Origin: Pseudomonas fluorescens
Lineage (GTDB): Bacteria > Pseudomonadota > Gammaproteobacteria > Pseudomonadales > Pseudomonadaceae
Direction of reading: 5' to 3'
NCBI RefSeq assembly: GCF_001708445.1
Contig: NZ_CP015637.1
Coordinates: forward strand, 3,597,001 to 3,661,000
DNA length: 64,000 bases
The notes beneath the pieces were generated by a model, which saw only the letters and a list, made by a program, of their open reading frames with translations, was not told the DNA's origin and did not search any database. The stretch's first letter is position 1. The number at the start of each line of letters is the position of its first letter. This document shows, in pieces, positions 26,176 through 35,316 of the stretch. The position numbers and the translations under genes were made by a program.

Positions 26176-26807
26176 CAGTGACGCTCCTCATGGCTGCCGG
26201 CCAACTTACTGGCCTCACCGGCCTCATCGGCCAACCCCAACCCCACCTGACGGCGGGTAAAGATGCGGTAGAAAATTTCCAGGTAGCGGATAAACACCAG
26301 GGCAAAACCGATGGGCACGATGACCACGATGTCACCCACGTCGATGCCGAACTGGTCGAGGTCTTCGGCGCCGATATGCGCCGTCATTACCGCGCTGACC
26401 CACTTGTAGCTGGCGACCATGAACAGCCCGGCGTAGGCCAGGCAGCAGAGGCACGCGAGCATGCCGAGCACGCGCTGCACCGGGCGCGGGGTCAGCTTGA
26501 CCAGCGCATCCACGCCGAGATGGCCAGCGGTGCGCACGCCGTAGGAAATACCGAAAAAGATCAGCCAGCCGAACATGGCCTTGGTCAGCGCCACGCTCCA
26601 GGTCATGTCCTGGGCCCAGGTCATGGTGGCGTCGCCCAGGGCACTGAAGACGTTGCTGCTGAAGGCCCACTTGTCGGCCAGGGCAAAGAACAGCGTGTAG
26701 ATGTTGTTGAGCATGACGTAGACGAATGTCACCAGGGTCATGGCGGCCAACAGGAAGGCAATAACGCCTTCCTCCAGGTGCTCCCAGACGCGCCTTAGCG
26801 TTTGCAT
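26175..26807 (-). CDS. dctQ: TRAP transporter small permease DctQ
   Basis: 210-aa small membrane subunit of the TRAP transporter, with four hydrophobic helices (about 20-45, 75-105, 120-145, 165-185). It contains the FFGISYGVRTAGHLGVDALVKL segment that marks this subunit. The start at 26807 (MQTLRRVWEHLEEG) is chosen because upstream in-frame codons run through a REP element. The gene is separated from dctP by 179 bp containing that REP pair, so dctP may be made in excess over dctQM, as is common for binding proteins. Confidence 0.87.
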   Translation of the reverse strand: MQTLRRVWEHLEEGVIAFLLAAMTLVTFVYVMLNNIYTLFFALADKWAFSSNVFSALGDATMTWAQDMTWSVALTKAMFGWLIFFGISYGVRTAGHLGVDALVKLTPRPVQRVLGMLACLCCLAYAGLFMVASYKWVSAVMTAHIGAEDLDQFGIDVGDIVVIVPIGFALVFIRYLEIFYRIFTRRQVGLGLADEAGEASKLAGSHEERH

Positions 26808-26859
26808 GGCAAAACCTCGCGAAAACAAATGAGATGTCAGGGTGGAAACCGGATCGAAA

Positions 26860-26963
26860 TGTGGGAGGGGCGGTGCGAGGATTCGACTTGTCCCCGATGG
26901 CGGTGGGTCAGATATAGATAAGGTAACCGTCACACCGCTATCGGGGGCAAGCCCCCTCCCACA
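26860..26963. repeat. REP pair, class A, between dctP and dctQ
   Basis: One arm (26861-26898) is the long-loop variant GTGGGAGGGGCGGTGCGAGG. The other is the regular GGGGCAAGCCCCCTCCCACA. It lies inside an operon and could attenuate or stabilise the transcript. Confidence 0.75.
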
Positions 26964-26986
26964 GGGGATCTCGGTACGCCCTGGCA

Positions 26987-27976
<990 letters not shown>

Positions 27977-28054
27977 TCACCTTCTTATTGTTGTGTTGTA
28001 GGGCAAGGTGCCTGATATGACGCGTGTAGTGAATTTCGAATTTTTGATACCTGC

Positions 28055-28071
28055 GTTCGGCCATGCCGAAC
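28055..28071. promoter_or_regulatory. LysR-type operator upstream of dctP
   Basis: GTTCGGCCATGCCGAAC is a perfect 7-3-7 dyad. The surrounding GCGTTCGGCNATGCNGAACN context and the following CCAATC also match the site at 33713-33738. This strongly suggests a common LysR regulator. Confidence 0.75.
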
Positions 28072-28100
28072 ACCAATCCCAAGAAAAAATGGAGAACCCC

Positions 28101-28204
28101 TGTGGGAGGGGGCTTGCCCCCGATGGCGGTGTGTCAGCTTGCACACTTGTCTCGGACCTACCGCTATCGGGGGCAAGTCGAATCGTCGCACCGCCCCTCC
28201 CACA
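28101..28204. repeat. REP pair, class A, between ccl and dctP
   Basis: Regular arm TGTGGGAGGGGGCTTGCCCC at 28101 and a long-loop arm ending GCACCGCCCCTCCCACA at 28204. It separates the ccl operon end from the dctP promoter and may act as a transcript-end hairpin. Confidence 0.8.
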
Positions 28205-28223
28205 TTTGATTCGGTTTCGTCAG

Positions 28224-29036
28224 CTATAACTGTGCAAGCAACCGTTGCGCACGCAACAGCACCGGCGCATCCACCATCTGCCCATCAATCTGGTAAGTCC
28301 CTGCCCCATGGGCCCCGGCATCCACCACCCGTTGCGCCCAGGCCAGGTCTTCGGCGCTCGGCGCCATGGCGGCATGGATCACCGCCACCTGTCTGGGGTG
28401 GATACACAAGGCCCCGGCAAAGCCCATTTCATAGGCATGCCGGATCGAGCGGCGCAGGCCCTCGGGGTCGTCGATGGCCGGGTGGACACCGTCCAGCGGC
28501 GCGACCAGGCCCGCGGCGCGGGAGTGCACGATCAGCGCCAGGCGGGCCTGGTCGAGGGCGAACTGCGCGGCCGGGGTATGGCTGCTCAGGTTGAGGTCCA
28601 ACGCCAGGTCCAGGCCGCCGAATGACAAGCGCTGCACCTGCGGCGCATGGGCGATCTCGGCCACGGCCAGCAGGCCCTTGGCACTTTCGATAATCGGCCA
28701 GATCCCTTTGCCCGTGGCGGCTACCACCGCCACCTGGGCCGCGCTTTCCACCTTCGGCAGCAGCACGCCGGCAACGTTTGCATGGGCCTTGCAAAACGCC
28801 ACATCGGCAACGTGCTCGGCGTGCTCGGGCGCGTTGATACGTACCCACACCTGGGCCTCTGGATGTGCCTGCAAAAACACCCCAAGGTTATCCCGCGCCT
28901 GACGCTTGAGCGGTTCTTCCACCGCGTCTTCAAAATCTACAATCACCGCGTCGGCACCACTGGCCAACGCTTTGGAAAACCGCTCCGGGCGGCTGCCGGG
29001 CACAAACAGGGCCGAACGAGCTAGAGACTTGGGCAT
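28224..29036 (-). CDS. ccl: (S)-citramalyl-CoA lyase Ccl (CitE-like)
   Basis: 270-aa CitE-like lyase that would split (S)-citramalyl-CoA into acetyl-CoA and pyruvate, the last step of itaconate breakdown. Typical CitE features are SALFVPGSRPERFSKAL, ADAVIVDFEDAVEE (metal-binding acidic pair), VRINAPEHAEHVADV, LLPKVESAAQV and a C-terminal GFAGALCIHPRQV. Two ATGs are adjacent; 29036 has the better spacing to AAGGAAG. Identification as Ccl rests on the position after ict within the cluster order known from P. aeruginosa PA0877-PA0886. Confidence 0.88.
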   Translation of the reverse strand: MPKSLARSALFVPGSRPERFSKALASGADAVIVDFEDAVEEPLKRQARDNLGVFLQAHPEAQVWVRINAPEHAEHVADVAFCKAHANVAGVLLPKVESAAQVAVVAATGKGIWPIIESAKGLLAVAEIAHAPQVQRLSFGGLDLALDLNLSSHTPAAQFALDQARLALIVHSRAAGLVAPLDGVHPAIDDPEGLRRSIRHAYEMGFAGALCIHPRQVAVIHAAMAPSAEDLAWAQRVVDAGAHGAGTYQIDGQMVDAPVLLRAQRLLAQL

Positions 29037-29049
29037 CATGGCTTCCTTG

Positions 29050-30246
29050 TTAGATAACACCGCGCGCGCGCAGGCTGTCGATGGCATCGCCCGAATACCC
29101 GAGCTGGTCGAGAATGCCCTGGCTGTGCTGCCCCAGTGCGGGTACGGCGTCCATTCGTGGGGTAAAGGCGGCATTGCGTGCCGGTGGCAGCAGCGAGGGC
29201 AAAGGCCCCGCCGGGCTGTCGACTTCACGCCAGCGGTCACGCGCCTTGAGCTGCGGGTGGTCCCACACGCCCTGCATATCGTTGACGCGGGCGCTGGCGA
29301 TCTGCGCGGCCTCCAGGCGCTGGATCAGCGCTTCGGCATCCAATTGCGCAAAACGGTCGACGATGATCTGACGCAACACCTCACGGTTGGCCGAGCGCTT
29401 GAAGTTGGCGCTGAAGCGCTCATCCGTCGCCAGTTCCGGGGTAAGCAAAACCTTGTCGCAGAACGCCGCCCATTCGCGCTCGTTTTGCAAGCCGAGCATC
29501 ACCGTGCCGCCGTCGCCGGTGGGGAACGGCCCATACGGGTAGATCGTCGAATGCGCCGCGCCGGCACGCGGTGGCGGCGGCGCACCGTCAAAGGCGTAGT
29601 ACATCGGGTAGCCCATCCACTCCACCAGGCTTTCAAGCATGCTCACGTCGATGCGGCTGCCCTGCCCGGTCTTGCCACGCAATAGCAACGCCGAAAGGAT
29701 GCCGCTGTAGGCGTACATGCCGGCGGCGATGTCGGCAATGGAGCAACCGGCCTTGGCCATCTGGTCGTCACCCGGGCCACCGGTCACCGACAGGAAGCCG
29801 CCCTCGCTCTGGATCAGCAGGTCGTAGGCTTTCTTTTTCTCGTAGGGCCCGCCTTCGCCATAGCCGGAAATATCGCAGACGATCAGGCGCGGGAAACGCG
29901 CATGCAGCGCCTCGAACGACAACCCCATGCGCGCCGCCGCGCCGGGTGCGAGGTTCTGCACCAGCACATCGGCGTCAGCCAGCAGGCTTTGCAGAATGTC
30001 GCCCGCCTCGTCGTGCTTGAGGTCCAGGGTCAGGCTTTCCTTGGAGCGGTTGGTCCACACGAAATGCGAGGCCAGGCCACGCACACGCTCGTCGTAGCCA
30101 CGGGCGAAATCACCGGCACCGGGGCGTTCGACCTTGATCACGCGGGCGCCGAGGTCAGCCAGTTGACGGGTGCAGAATGGCGCGGCAATCGCGTGTTCCA
30201 GGCTGACAACGGTAATGCCGTCCAGCGGTCGTTGATTAGCAGTCAT
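29050..30246 (-). CDS. ict: Itaconate CoA-transferase Ict (CaiB/BaiF family)
   Basis: 398-aa class III CoA-transferase expected to make itaconyl-CoA from itaconate and succinyl-CoA. The start PLDGITVVSLEHAIAAPFCTRQLADLGARVIKVERPGAGD is the CaiB/BaiF signature. The catalytic Asp lies in KESLTLDLKHDE or downstream around SIADIAAGMYAYSGIL. Other marks are GQGSRIDVSMLESLVEWMGYP. The ATG at 30246 has AAGGAA 8 nt upstream. It is translated 13 bp before ccl in the same operon. The substrate assignment is from the operon context. Confidence 0.88.
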   Translation of the reverse strand: MTANQRPLDGITVVSLEHAIAAPFCTRQLADLGARVIKVERPGAGDFARGYDERVRGLASHFVWTNRSKESLTLDLKHDEAGDILQSLLADADVLVQNLAPGAAARMGLSFEALHARFPRLIVCDISGYGEGGPYEKKKAYDLLIQSEGGFLSVTGGPGDDQMAKAGCSIADIAAGMYAYSGILSALLLRGKTGQGSRIDVSMLESLVEWMGYPMYYAFDGAPPPPRAGAAHSTIYPYGPFPTGDGGTVMLGLQNEREWAAFCDKVLLTPELATDERFSANFKRSANREVLRQIIVDRFAQLDAEALIQRLEAAQIASARVNDMQGVWDHPQLKARDRWREVDSPAGPLPSLLPPARNAAFTPRMDAVPALGQHSQGILDQLGYSGDAIDSLRARGVI

Positions 30247-30255
30247 GACGGTTCC

Positions 30256-31605
30256 TTAAAGCCAATGGGCCATGGATGCGGCGTTGCGCAGGTTCCAGAC
30301 CTTGTCGATCAATGCGTGGGCCTGGGCCGGTGAGCGCGCGCCGCTGAACTGGGTCAGGCGCTGGAATTTATCCGCCAGCTCCGCGCGGCTCAGGGTGTTG
30401 CCGGGGTCGCCCTTGGGCTCGTCGATGGCGCCGTGCAGCGAGCGGCCATCAACGGTGCTGACGAGGACCCGGCCCAGCCAGCGCTGCGGGTAGGCGCCGT
30501 CGACTTCGGCGTCGAGGGCCATGCTGACGTTGTCGCGAAAGGCCGAAACAGCAGGATCGCTCAGTGCCCACTGGTGGAACTCGGTCAAGCCGGCCTTGCC
30601 ATGCACAGCGATCAGGCCGAGCACGGTGCCCATGGAGAACTTGGCCTGATGCACGCTGGTGGGCACCGTCACGCGCCCGAGCACATCGATGGCGCCTTGG
30701 TGCACGCGGGTTTCCACATGCGCGATATCGGCGGCGCCCAGGCCTTCACGCTGCATCACCTCCAACAGCGCATCGGCGGCAGGATGGGTATGGCGGCACG
30801 AGGCGTGAAACTTGAACGAGGTTTCCAGCAGCGCCCAGCGACGGCCAAGGTCGGCGGACAACTTGCTCGGCTCGGCATCCGTGGACATGCCCGCCGCCAA
30901 GCCCTGGTCGCCTTCGAGGATATTGCGCGCACCGGTCAGGCCATCGGCCGTCAGGTACGCGGCGAGCAAACCGTCGGCGGCCGCCTTGGCCGTGTGCAGT
31001 TGCTTGGAGTCGGCGGCATCGCGCAGGAACTCCCACAGCCCGGCGGCCTGGGTGCCGGCGCTGCCGAGCAGATTGATGAACTGTTCCTGGTTGAAATCCA
31101 GCAACTTGCCTACCGCCACCGCCGCCGCCAGGGTGCCCACCGTGGCCGTGGTGTGGAAGATGCGGTAGTGGGAGCGGCCCATGAATTCGCCGATGCGGAT
31201 CCCGGCTTCATAACCCGCCACCGAGGCCAACAGCAGGTCGCGGCCGGATTTGCCCAGGTCTTGCGCGGCCGCCAAGGCCGCCGGAAACACCACGGTGGCC
31301 GGGTGCAGCACCGAGCTGTTGTGCAGGTCATCCTGCTCCACCAGATGGGACGAGGCGCCATTGACCAGCGCGGCAAAATACGCGCTGCTGCTGCCGCCAT
31401 TGACGATCACCTGCGCCGGGCCGCTGCTCGGCCCCATCTTCTGCGCATAGCGTTCAAACAACGGGATCGGGTGCGCGCCCTGGCTGGCCAACGCGGAGGC
31501 CAGCCAATCCAGGTACAGGTCTTCGGTGCGCGCCAGCACGGGCTCGGGCAATTGCTCGTAGGCCAGGTCGGCCAGGAACCGACACAGGGCTTGGGTATGG
31601 CTCAT
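30256..31605 (-). CDS. MmgE/PrpD-family protein of the itaconate cluster
   Basis: 449-aa protein of the MmgE/PrpD family, which includes 2-methylcitrate dehydratase and cis-aconitate decarboxylase (the itaconate-forming enzyme ACOD1/IRG1). Recognisable segments are ALVNGASSHLVEQDDLHNSSVLHPATVVFPAALAAAQ (N-terminal helical domain), FHTTATVGTLAAAVAVGKLL, and FKFHASCRHTHPAADALLEV with its Cys/His pair. It is the counterpart of P. aeruginosa PA0881 by position. Whether it acts on itaconate, mesaconate or a citrate analogue is unknown, and it is not needed for the known three-step route. Confidence 0.85.
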   Translation of the reverse strand: MSHTQALCRFLADLAYEQLPEPVLARTEDLYLDWLASALASQGAHPIPLFERYAQKMGPSSGPAQVIVNGGSSSAYFAALVNGASSHLVEQDDLHNSSVLHPATVVFPAALAAAQDLGKSGRDLLLASVAGYEAGIRIGEFMGRSHYRIFHTTATVGTLAAAVAVGKLLDFNQEQFINLLGSAGTQAAGLWEFLRDAADSKQLHTAKAAADGLLAAYLTADGLTGARNILEGDQGLAAGMSTDAEPSKLSADLGRRWALLETSFKFHASCRHTHPAADALLEVMQREGLGAADIAHVETRVHQGAIDVLGRVTVPTSVHQAKFSMGTVLGLIAVHGKAGLTEFHQWALSDPAVSAFRDNVSMALDAEVDGAYPQRWLGRVLVSTVDGRSLHGAIDEPKGDPGNTLSRAELADKFQRLTQFSGARSPAQAHALIDKVWNLRNAASMAHWL

Positions 31606-31615
31606 GCTCGGGCCC

Positions 31616-32779
31616 TCAGAAGCTGCGTGGCAGTTCGAGCAAATGCTCGGCCACGTAGGACAGGATCAAGTTGGTGGAGATCGGTGCCACCTGGTACAGG
31701 CGGGTCTCGCGGAATTTGCGCTCCACGTCGTATTCGCAGGCAAAGCCGAAGCCACCGTGGGTTTGCAGGCAGGCATTGGCCGCTTCCCAGGACGCCTTGG
31801 CCGCCAGGTACTTGGCCATGTTCGCGCTGGCCCCGGCATTGGCGCCGCGGTCGTATTCGTCGCAGGCACGCCAGCGCATCAGGTCCGCCGCTTCGATTTC
31901 AATGTGCGCTTCGGCAATTGGGAACTGCACGCCCTGGTTCTGCCCGATGGGCCGGCCAAACACCACGCGGTCGCGAGCGTAGGCACTGGCTTTTTCGATG
32001 AACCAGCGGCCGTCACCGATGCACTCGGCGGCGATCAGCGTGCGTTCGGCATTCAGGCCATCGAGGATGTATTTGAAACCCTTGCCTTCCTCGCCAATCA
32101 GGCTGTCCAGGGGCAGTTCCAGGTTGTCGAAGAACAGCTCGTTGGTTTCGTGGTTGACCATGTTGGCGATGGGTTGCACGGTCAGGCCATTGCCGATGGC
32201 TTCGCGCAGGTCGACCAGGAAGATCGACATGCCCTCGGACTTTTTCTTCACCTCGGCCAGCGGCGTGGTGCGCGCCAGCAGGATCATCAAGTCGGAATGC
32301 TGCACCCGTGAGATCCACACCTTCTGGCCGTTGATCACATACTTGTCACCGCGTTTGATCGCAGTGGTCTTGATCTTGGTGGTATCGGTACCGGTGGTGG
32401 GCTCGGTGACACCCATCGATTGCAGGCGTAATTCGCCGCTGGCCAGCTTGGGCAGGTAGAAGCTTTTCTGCGCCGCGCTGCCGTGACGCAACAGGGTGAA
32501 CATGTTGTACATCTGGCCATGCACGGTGCCGGAGTTGCCGCCACAGCGGTTGACCTCTTCAAGGATCACCGAGGCCTCGGCCAGGCCCAGGCCCGAGCCG
32601 CCATACTCTTCCGGGATCATCGCCGACAGCCAGCCGGCATCGGTCAGGGCCTTGACGAAGGCTTCGGGGAAGCCTTTTTCCTCGTCGATCCGGCGCCAAT
32701 AAGCGGCATCGAATTCGGCGCACAAGGCACGCACCCCTTCGCGGATGGCATTGAGTGCTTCGTTGTCGTTCGGGTTCAT
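31616..32779 (-). CDS. Acyl-CoA dehydrogenase of the itaconate cluster
   Basis: 387-aa FAD-dependent acyl-CoA dehydrogenase. The domain order is complete: N-terminal helical part, the FAD/acyl segment LRLQSMGVTEPTTGTDTTKIKTTAIKRGDKYVINGQKVWIS, the flavin motif ERTLIAAECIGDGRWFIEKA, and a C-terminal QTHGGFGFACEYDVERKFRETR with the catalytic-region Gly-rich turn. It corresponds to PA0879. A role on C5-CoA intermediates (for example methylsuccinyl-CoA) is plausible but not demonstrated by the sequence. Stop and start of neighbours lie 10-30 bp apart, so it is in the ich operon. Confidence 0.88.
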   Translation of the reverse strand: MNPNDNEALNAIREGVRALCAEFDAAYWRRIDEEKGFPEAFVKALTDAGWLSAMIPEEYGGSGLGLAEASVILEEVNRCGGNSGTVHGQMYNMFTLLRHGSAAQKSFYLPKLASGELRLQSMGVTEPTTGTDTTKIKTTAIKRGDKYVINGQKVWISRVQHSDLMILLARTTPLAEVKKKSEGMSIFLVDLREAIGNGLTVQPIANMVNHETNELFFDNLELPLDSLIGEEGKGFKYILDGLNAERTLIAAECIGDGRWFIEKASAYARDRVVFGRPIGQNQGVQFPIAEAHIEIEAADLMRWRACDEYDRGANAGASANMAKYLAAKASWEAANACLQTHGGFGFACEYDVERKFRETRLYQVAPISTNLILSYVAEHLLELPRSF

Positions 32780-32808
32780 CTAACGGCTCTCCGCCTGTTG
32801 TTCTTGGA

Positions 32809-33627
32809 TTATTCGAAATGCACTTCGGCCAGCTGGGCCAGGCCGTCCGCGTTACCGGCCCACAGCGCGGCAACGCCTGGCTGCGTGACGTGCCCGCCTA
32901 CCTCGAACGGCTGAGGCGCGATCAGTGGGCGCACCCCGCGATAGCTGAAACGACGCAAGGTGGCTTCAGGGTGGGCGCGGCAAAACGCGCGCAGGCTCAA
33001 GGTCGCGATCAGCGGGCCATGTACCACCAGCCCGGCGTAGCCTTCGGTGCCGGTGACATAGGGGTAGTCGTAGTGGATGCGGTGGCCGTTGAAGGTCACG
33101 GCGCTGTAGCGAAACAGCAGGGTCGGCGTGGGGGCGATCGTTTCGTGCCATTCGCCTTGGGCCAGGGCCTCGCCGCTGCCCTGCTTGGGTGGCGTGGGCT
33201 CGCGGTAGACGATGTCCTGTTCTTCGCGGATCGCCAGGCGGCCGTCCTGGGAATAGTCGTGACGCACCGTGACAAACAACAGTGAACCGCTGCGGCCGGT
33301 TTTCTCCTCGACCTGGGTGATGGTTGACACCCGGGTGGCCGCCTCGCCGGCACGCAGTGGGTGCAGGAACTCGATCCGCCCACCGGCCCACATGCGATTG
33401 CGCTTATCCGCCGGCGGCAGGAAGCCGCCACGGGCCGGGTGGCCGTCGGTGCCCAGGGCCGACTCGGGCAGCGGGTCCTGGAAGAAACACCACTGCCACA
33501 GCGGCGGCAGATCCTGGCCCTGCTCGGGGACGGCTTCGCCAAGGGTGGCGGCAATGCGTTTGAGCAGGTTATGGCTCAGGTGGTCGTGGGCGGTTTCGCT
33601 TCGGCCGATCCAATCAGTGGCGCTCAT
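32809..33627 (-). CDS. ich: Itaconyl-CoA hydratase Ich (MaoC/FAS1-like dehydratase)
   Basis: 272-aa double-hotdog hydratase that would convert itaconyl-CoA to (S)-citramalyl-CoA. The N-terminal half is a FAS1-like dehydratase domain (PPLWQWCFFQDPLPESALGTDGHPARGGFLPP, RMWAGGRIEFLHPL). The C-terminal hotdog carries the catalytic Asp-His motif in SAVTFNGHRIHYDYPYVTGTEGYAGLVVHGPLIATL. The ATG at 33627 has GAGGA about 10 nt upstream. It is the first gene of the operon, divergent from the LysR gene, with the same position as PA0878 in P. aeruginosa. Confidence 0.88.
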   Translation of the reverse strand: MSATDWIGRSETAHDHLSHNLLKRIAATLGEAVPEQGQDLPPLWQWCFFQDPLPESALGTDGHPARGGFLPPADKRNRMWAGGRIEFLHPLRAGEAATRVSTITQVEEKTGRSGSLLFVTVRHDYSQDGRLAIREEQDIVYREPTPPKQGSGEALAQGEWHETIAPTPTLLFRYSAVTFNGHRIHYDYPYVTGTEGYAGLVVHGPLIATLSLRAFCRAHPEATLRRFSYRGVRPLIAPQPFEVGGHVTQPGVAALWAGNADGLAQLAEVHFE

Positions 33628-33714
33628 CAGGTACAGGTCCTCGGGCAGTGAGTATCTGCCCCGGATCATGCAAGCGCCTGGCCGTTCTGAGAATTTGCAT
33701 TTCAATAAACCAGC

Positions 33715-33731
33715 GTTCGGCTATGCTGAAC
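33715..33731. promoter_or_regulatory. LysR-type operator in the ich / lysR gap
   Basis: GTTCGGCTATGCTGAAC, near-perfect dyad with one mismatched pair; the surrounding GCGTTCGGC and CCAATC are shared with the site at 28053-28078 upstream of dctP. It lies 88 bp from the ich ATG and 79 bp from the LysR ATG. Confidence 0.75.
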
Positions 33732-33809
33732 GCCAATCGTCCGATCTGTCCCCTCTTGTGGCGAGGCAGCAAGCCCCCGCCACAGGTGGTCGTACACCTG
33801 GAGTTTTGC

Positions 33810-34700
33810 ATGCACTTCGATCTCGCCGACCTGCGCCTGTTCATCCATATCGCCGAATCCCCCAGCCTGACCCAGGGCGCCAAGCGCGCATTCCTCTCGC
33901 CTGCCGCCGCGAGTGCGCGGATCAAGGCCCTGGAAGGCCAACTCGATACCCGCCTGCTGTACCGTGACAGCCGTGGCGTGGAAATCACCCCGGCGGGCGA
34001 ACGCCTGTTGCACCACGCCCGGCTGATCATGCGCCAGGTGGACTACCTGAAAAGTGAGTTCACCCAATATGGCGTGGATTCCGCCGGGCATATCCGCATC
34101 TTTGCCAACACCACGGCGGTGACCGAATTCCTGCCCGAGGTGCTGGCCGGTTTCCTGTCACAGCGCCCCGGCGTCACCGTCGATCTACAGGAACGCTTGT
34201 CGCGGGATATCGTGCGTGGCGTGCTCGATGGCACCAGTGATATGGGAATCATCGCCGGCCCGGTAGAAGCGGCAGGCTTGCAGGTGCTGCATTTCAGCAC
34301 CGATGAGCTGGTCTTGATGGTGCCGGTGGGCCACCCCTTGGCCGGGCAACCCTCGGTCACCCTGGAACAGACCCTGGCCTACCAGCATATCGGCCTGCAC
34401 GAAGGCAGCACCTTGCTCAGCTTCCTGCGCGAGCACGTGGAGCGGATCGGCAAGCACTTGTCGCTGCGCATCCAGGTCTCGAGCTTCGAGGCGATCTGCC
34501 GGATGGTCGAGGCCGGCGTGGGCATTGGCATCATCCCGGAGTCCGCCGCCGTCCGGCACAGCCGTACCATGCAACTGGTGGCGGTGAAGCTGGATGAACC
34601 CTGGGCGATTCGTGAGCGCAGCATTCTGGTGCGGGAGCTGGAGGCATTGCCGGGCACGATCCGCGCCCTGATCGCAACCCTGATGCCGAAGAGCGCCTAA
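33810..34700 (+). CDS. LysR-type regulator of itaconate genes (RipR/ItcR-like)
   Basis: 296-aa LysR-type regulator. The N-terminal wHTH (FDLADLRLFIHIAESPSLTQGAKRAFLSPAAASARIKALE) and effector-binding domain (residues about 90-290) are complete. It is divergent from ich, like the regulator PA0877 (RipR; ItcR in the itaconate-sensing literature), which activates the cluster in response to itaconate. The ATG at 33810 has CTGGAG 7 nt upstream; an earlier in-frame ATG at 33648 would run through the operator and is not used. Effector identity is inferred from the context. Confidence 0.85.
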   Translation: MHFDLADLRLFIHIAESPSLTQGAKRAFLSPAAASARIKALEGQLDTRLLYRDSRGVEITPAGERLLHHARLIMRQVDYLKSEFTQYGVDSAGHIRIFANTTAVTEFLPEVLAGFLSQRPGVTVDLQERLSRDIVRGVLDGTSDMGIIAGPVEAAGLQVLHFSTDELVLMVPVGHPLAGQPSVTLEQTLAYQHIGLHEGSTLLSFLREHVERIGKHLSLRIQVSSFEAICRMVEAGVGIGIIPESAAVRHSRTMQLVAVKLDEPWAIRERSILVRELEALPGTIRALIATLMPKSA

Positions 34701-34733
34701 GCTGAACAGTCACCCAGCCAGAGGAGACACCTT

Positions 34734-35222
34734 ATGCAACTTGAAGGATCCTGCCACTGCGGCGCCGTCACGTTCAGCCTGAGCAGTGCCCACCCTTACC
34801 CGTACCAGCGTTGCTACTGCTCGATCTGCCGCAAGACCCAAGGGGGTGGTGGCTACGCCATCAACCTCGCGGGCGATGCCAGCAGCCTGAAAGTGCGCGG
34901 GCGCAAACTGATCTCGATCTACCATGCCCGGCTCAAGCCAGAAGGTGCCAGCCGGGCCCATGCCAGCACCGCCGAACGGCATTTCTGCTCGCAGTGCGGC
35001 AGTGCGCTATGGCTGTTCAGCCCGGAGTGGCCGGAGCTGATCCACCCGTTTGCCTCGGCCATCGACACGCCGTTGCCGGTGCCGCCGGAGCATACGCACC
35101 TGATGCTGGGCTCGAAGGCGCCGTGGGTTGAAGTCAGCGTGCGCAAGGGCGACCTGCAATTTGATGAATACCCCGAGGAATCGATTGCACAGTGGCATGA
35201 GCGACTGGGGTTGACTCGTTAA
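34734..35222 (+). CDS. GFA-family zinc protein (Mss4-like fold)
   Basis: 162-aa protein of the glutathione-dependent formaldehyde-activating (GFA) family. The zinc ligands are visible: CHCGAV near residue 6, CYCSICRK near 25 and FCSQCGSALW near 82. Despite the family name, most members have unknown functions, and glutathione or thiol binding is only inferred. The ATG is preceded by GAGGAG. It is a single gene between the LysR gene and a serine-hydrolase-like gene, with no clear functional link. Confidence 0.88.
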   Translation: MQLEGSCHCGAVTFSLSSAHPYPYQRCYCSICRKTQGGGGYAINLAGDASSLKVRGRKLISIYHARLKPEGASRAHASTAERHFCSQCGSALWLFSPEWPELIHPFASAIDTPLPVPPEHTHLMLGSKAPWVEVSVRKGDLQFDEYPEESIAQWHERLGLTR

Positions 35223-35316
35223 CAATCTTTGACAGTTTCCCGACAAAGCTTGCAAAGATTGTTGGACGGCCCTCCCCTAGCATTCGAGCGTCCAAACAAC
35301 CATCCGGGTGCTCTTC

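Noticed and set aside
30433..32001. 522-codon open frame antisense to MmgE/PrpD and acyl-CoA dehydrogenase genes
   Set aside because: It spans two real genes on the other strand and has no domain.
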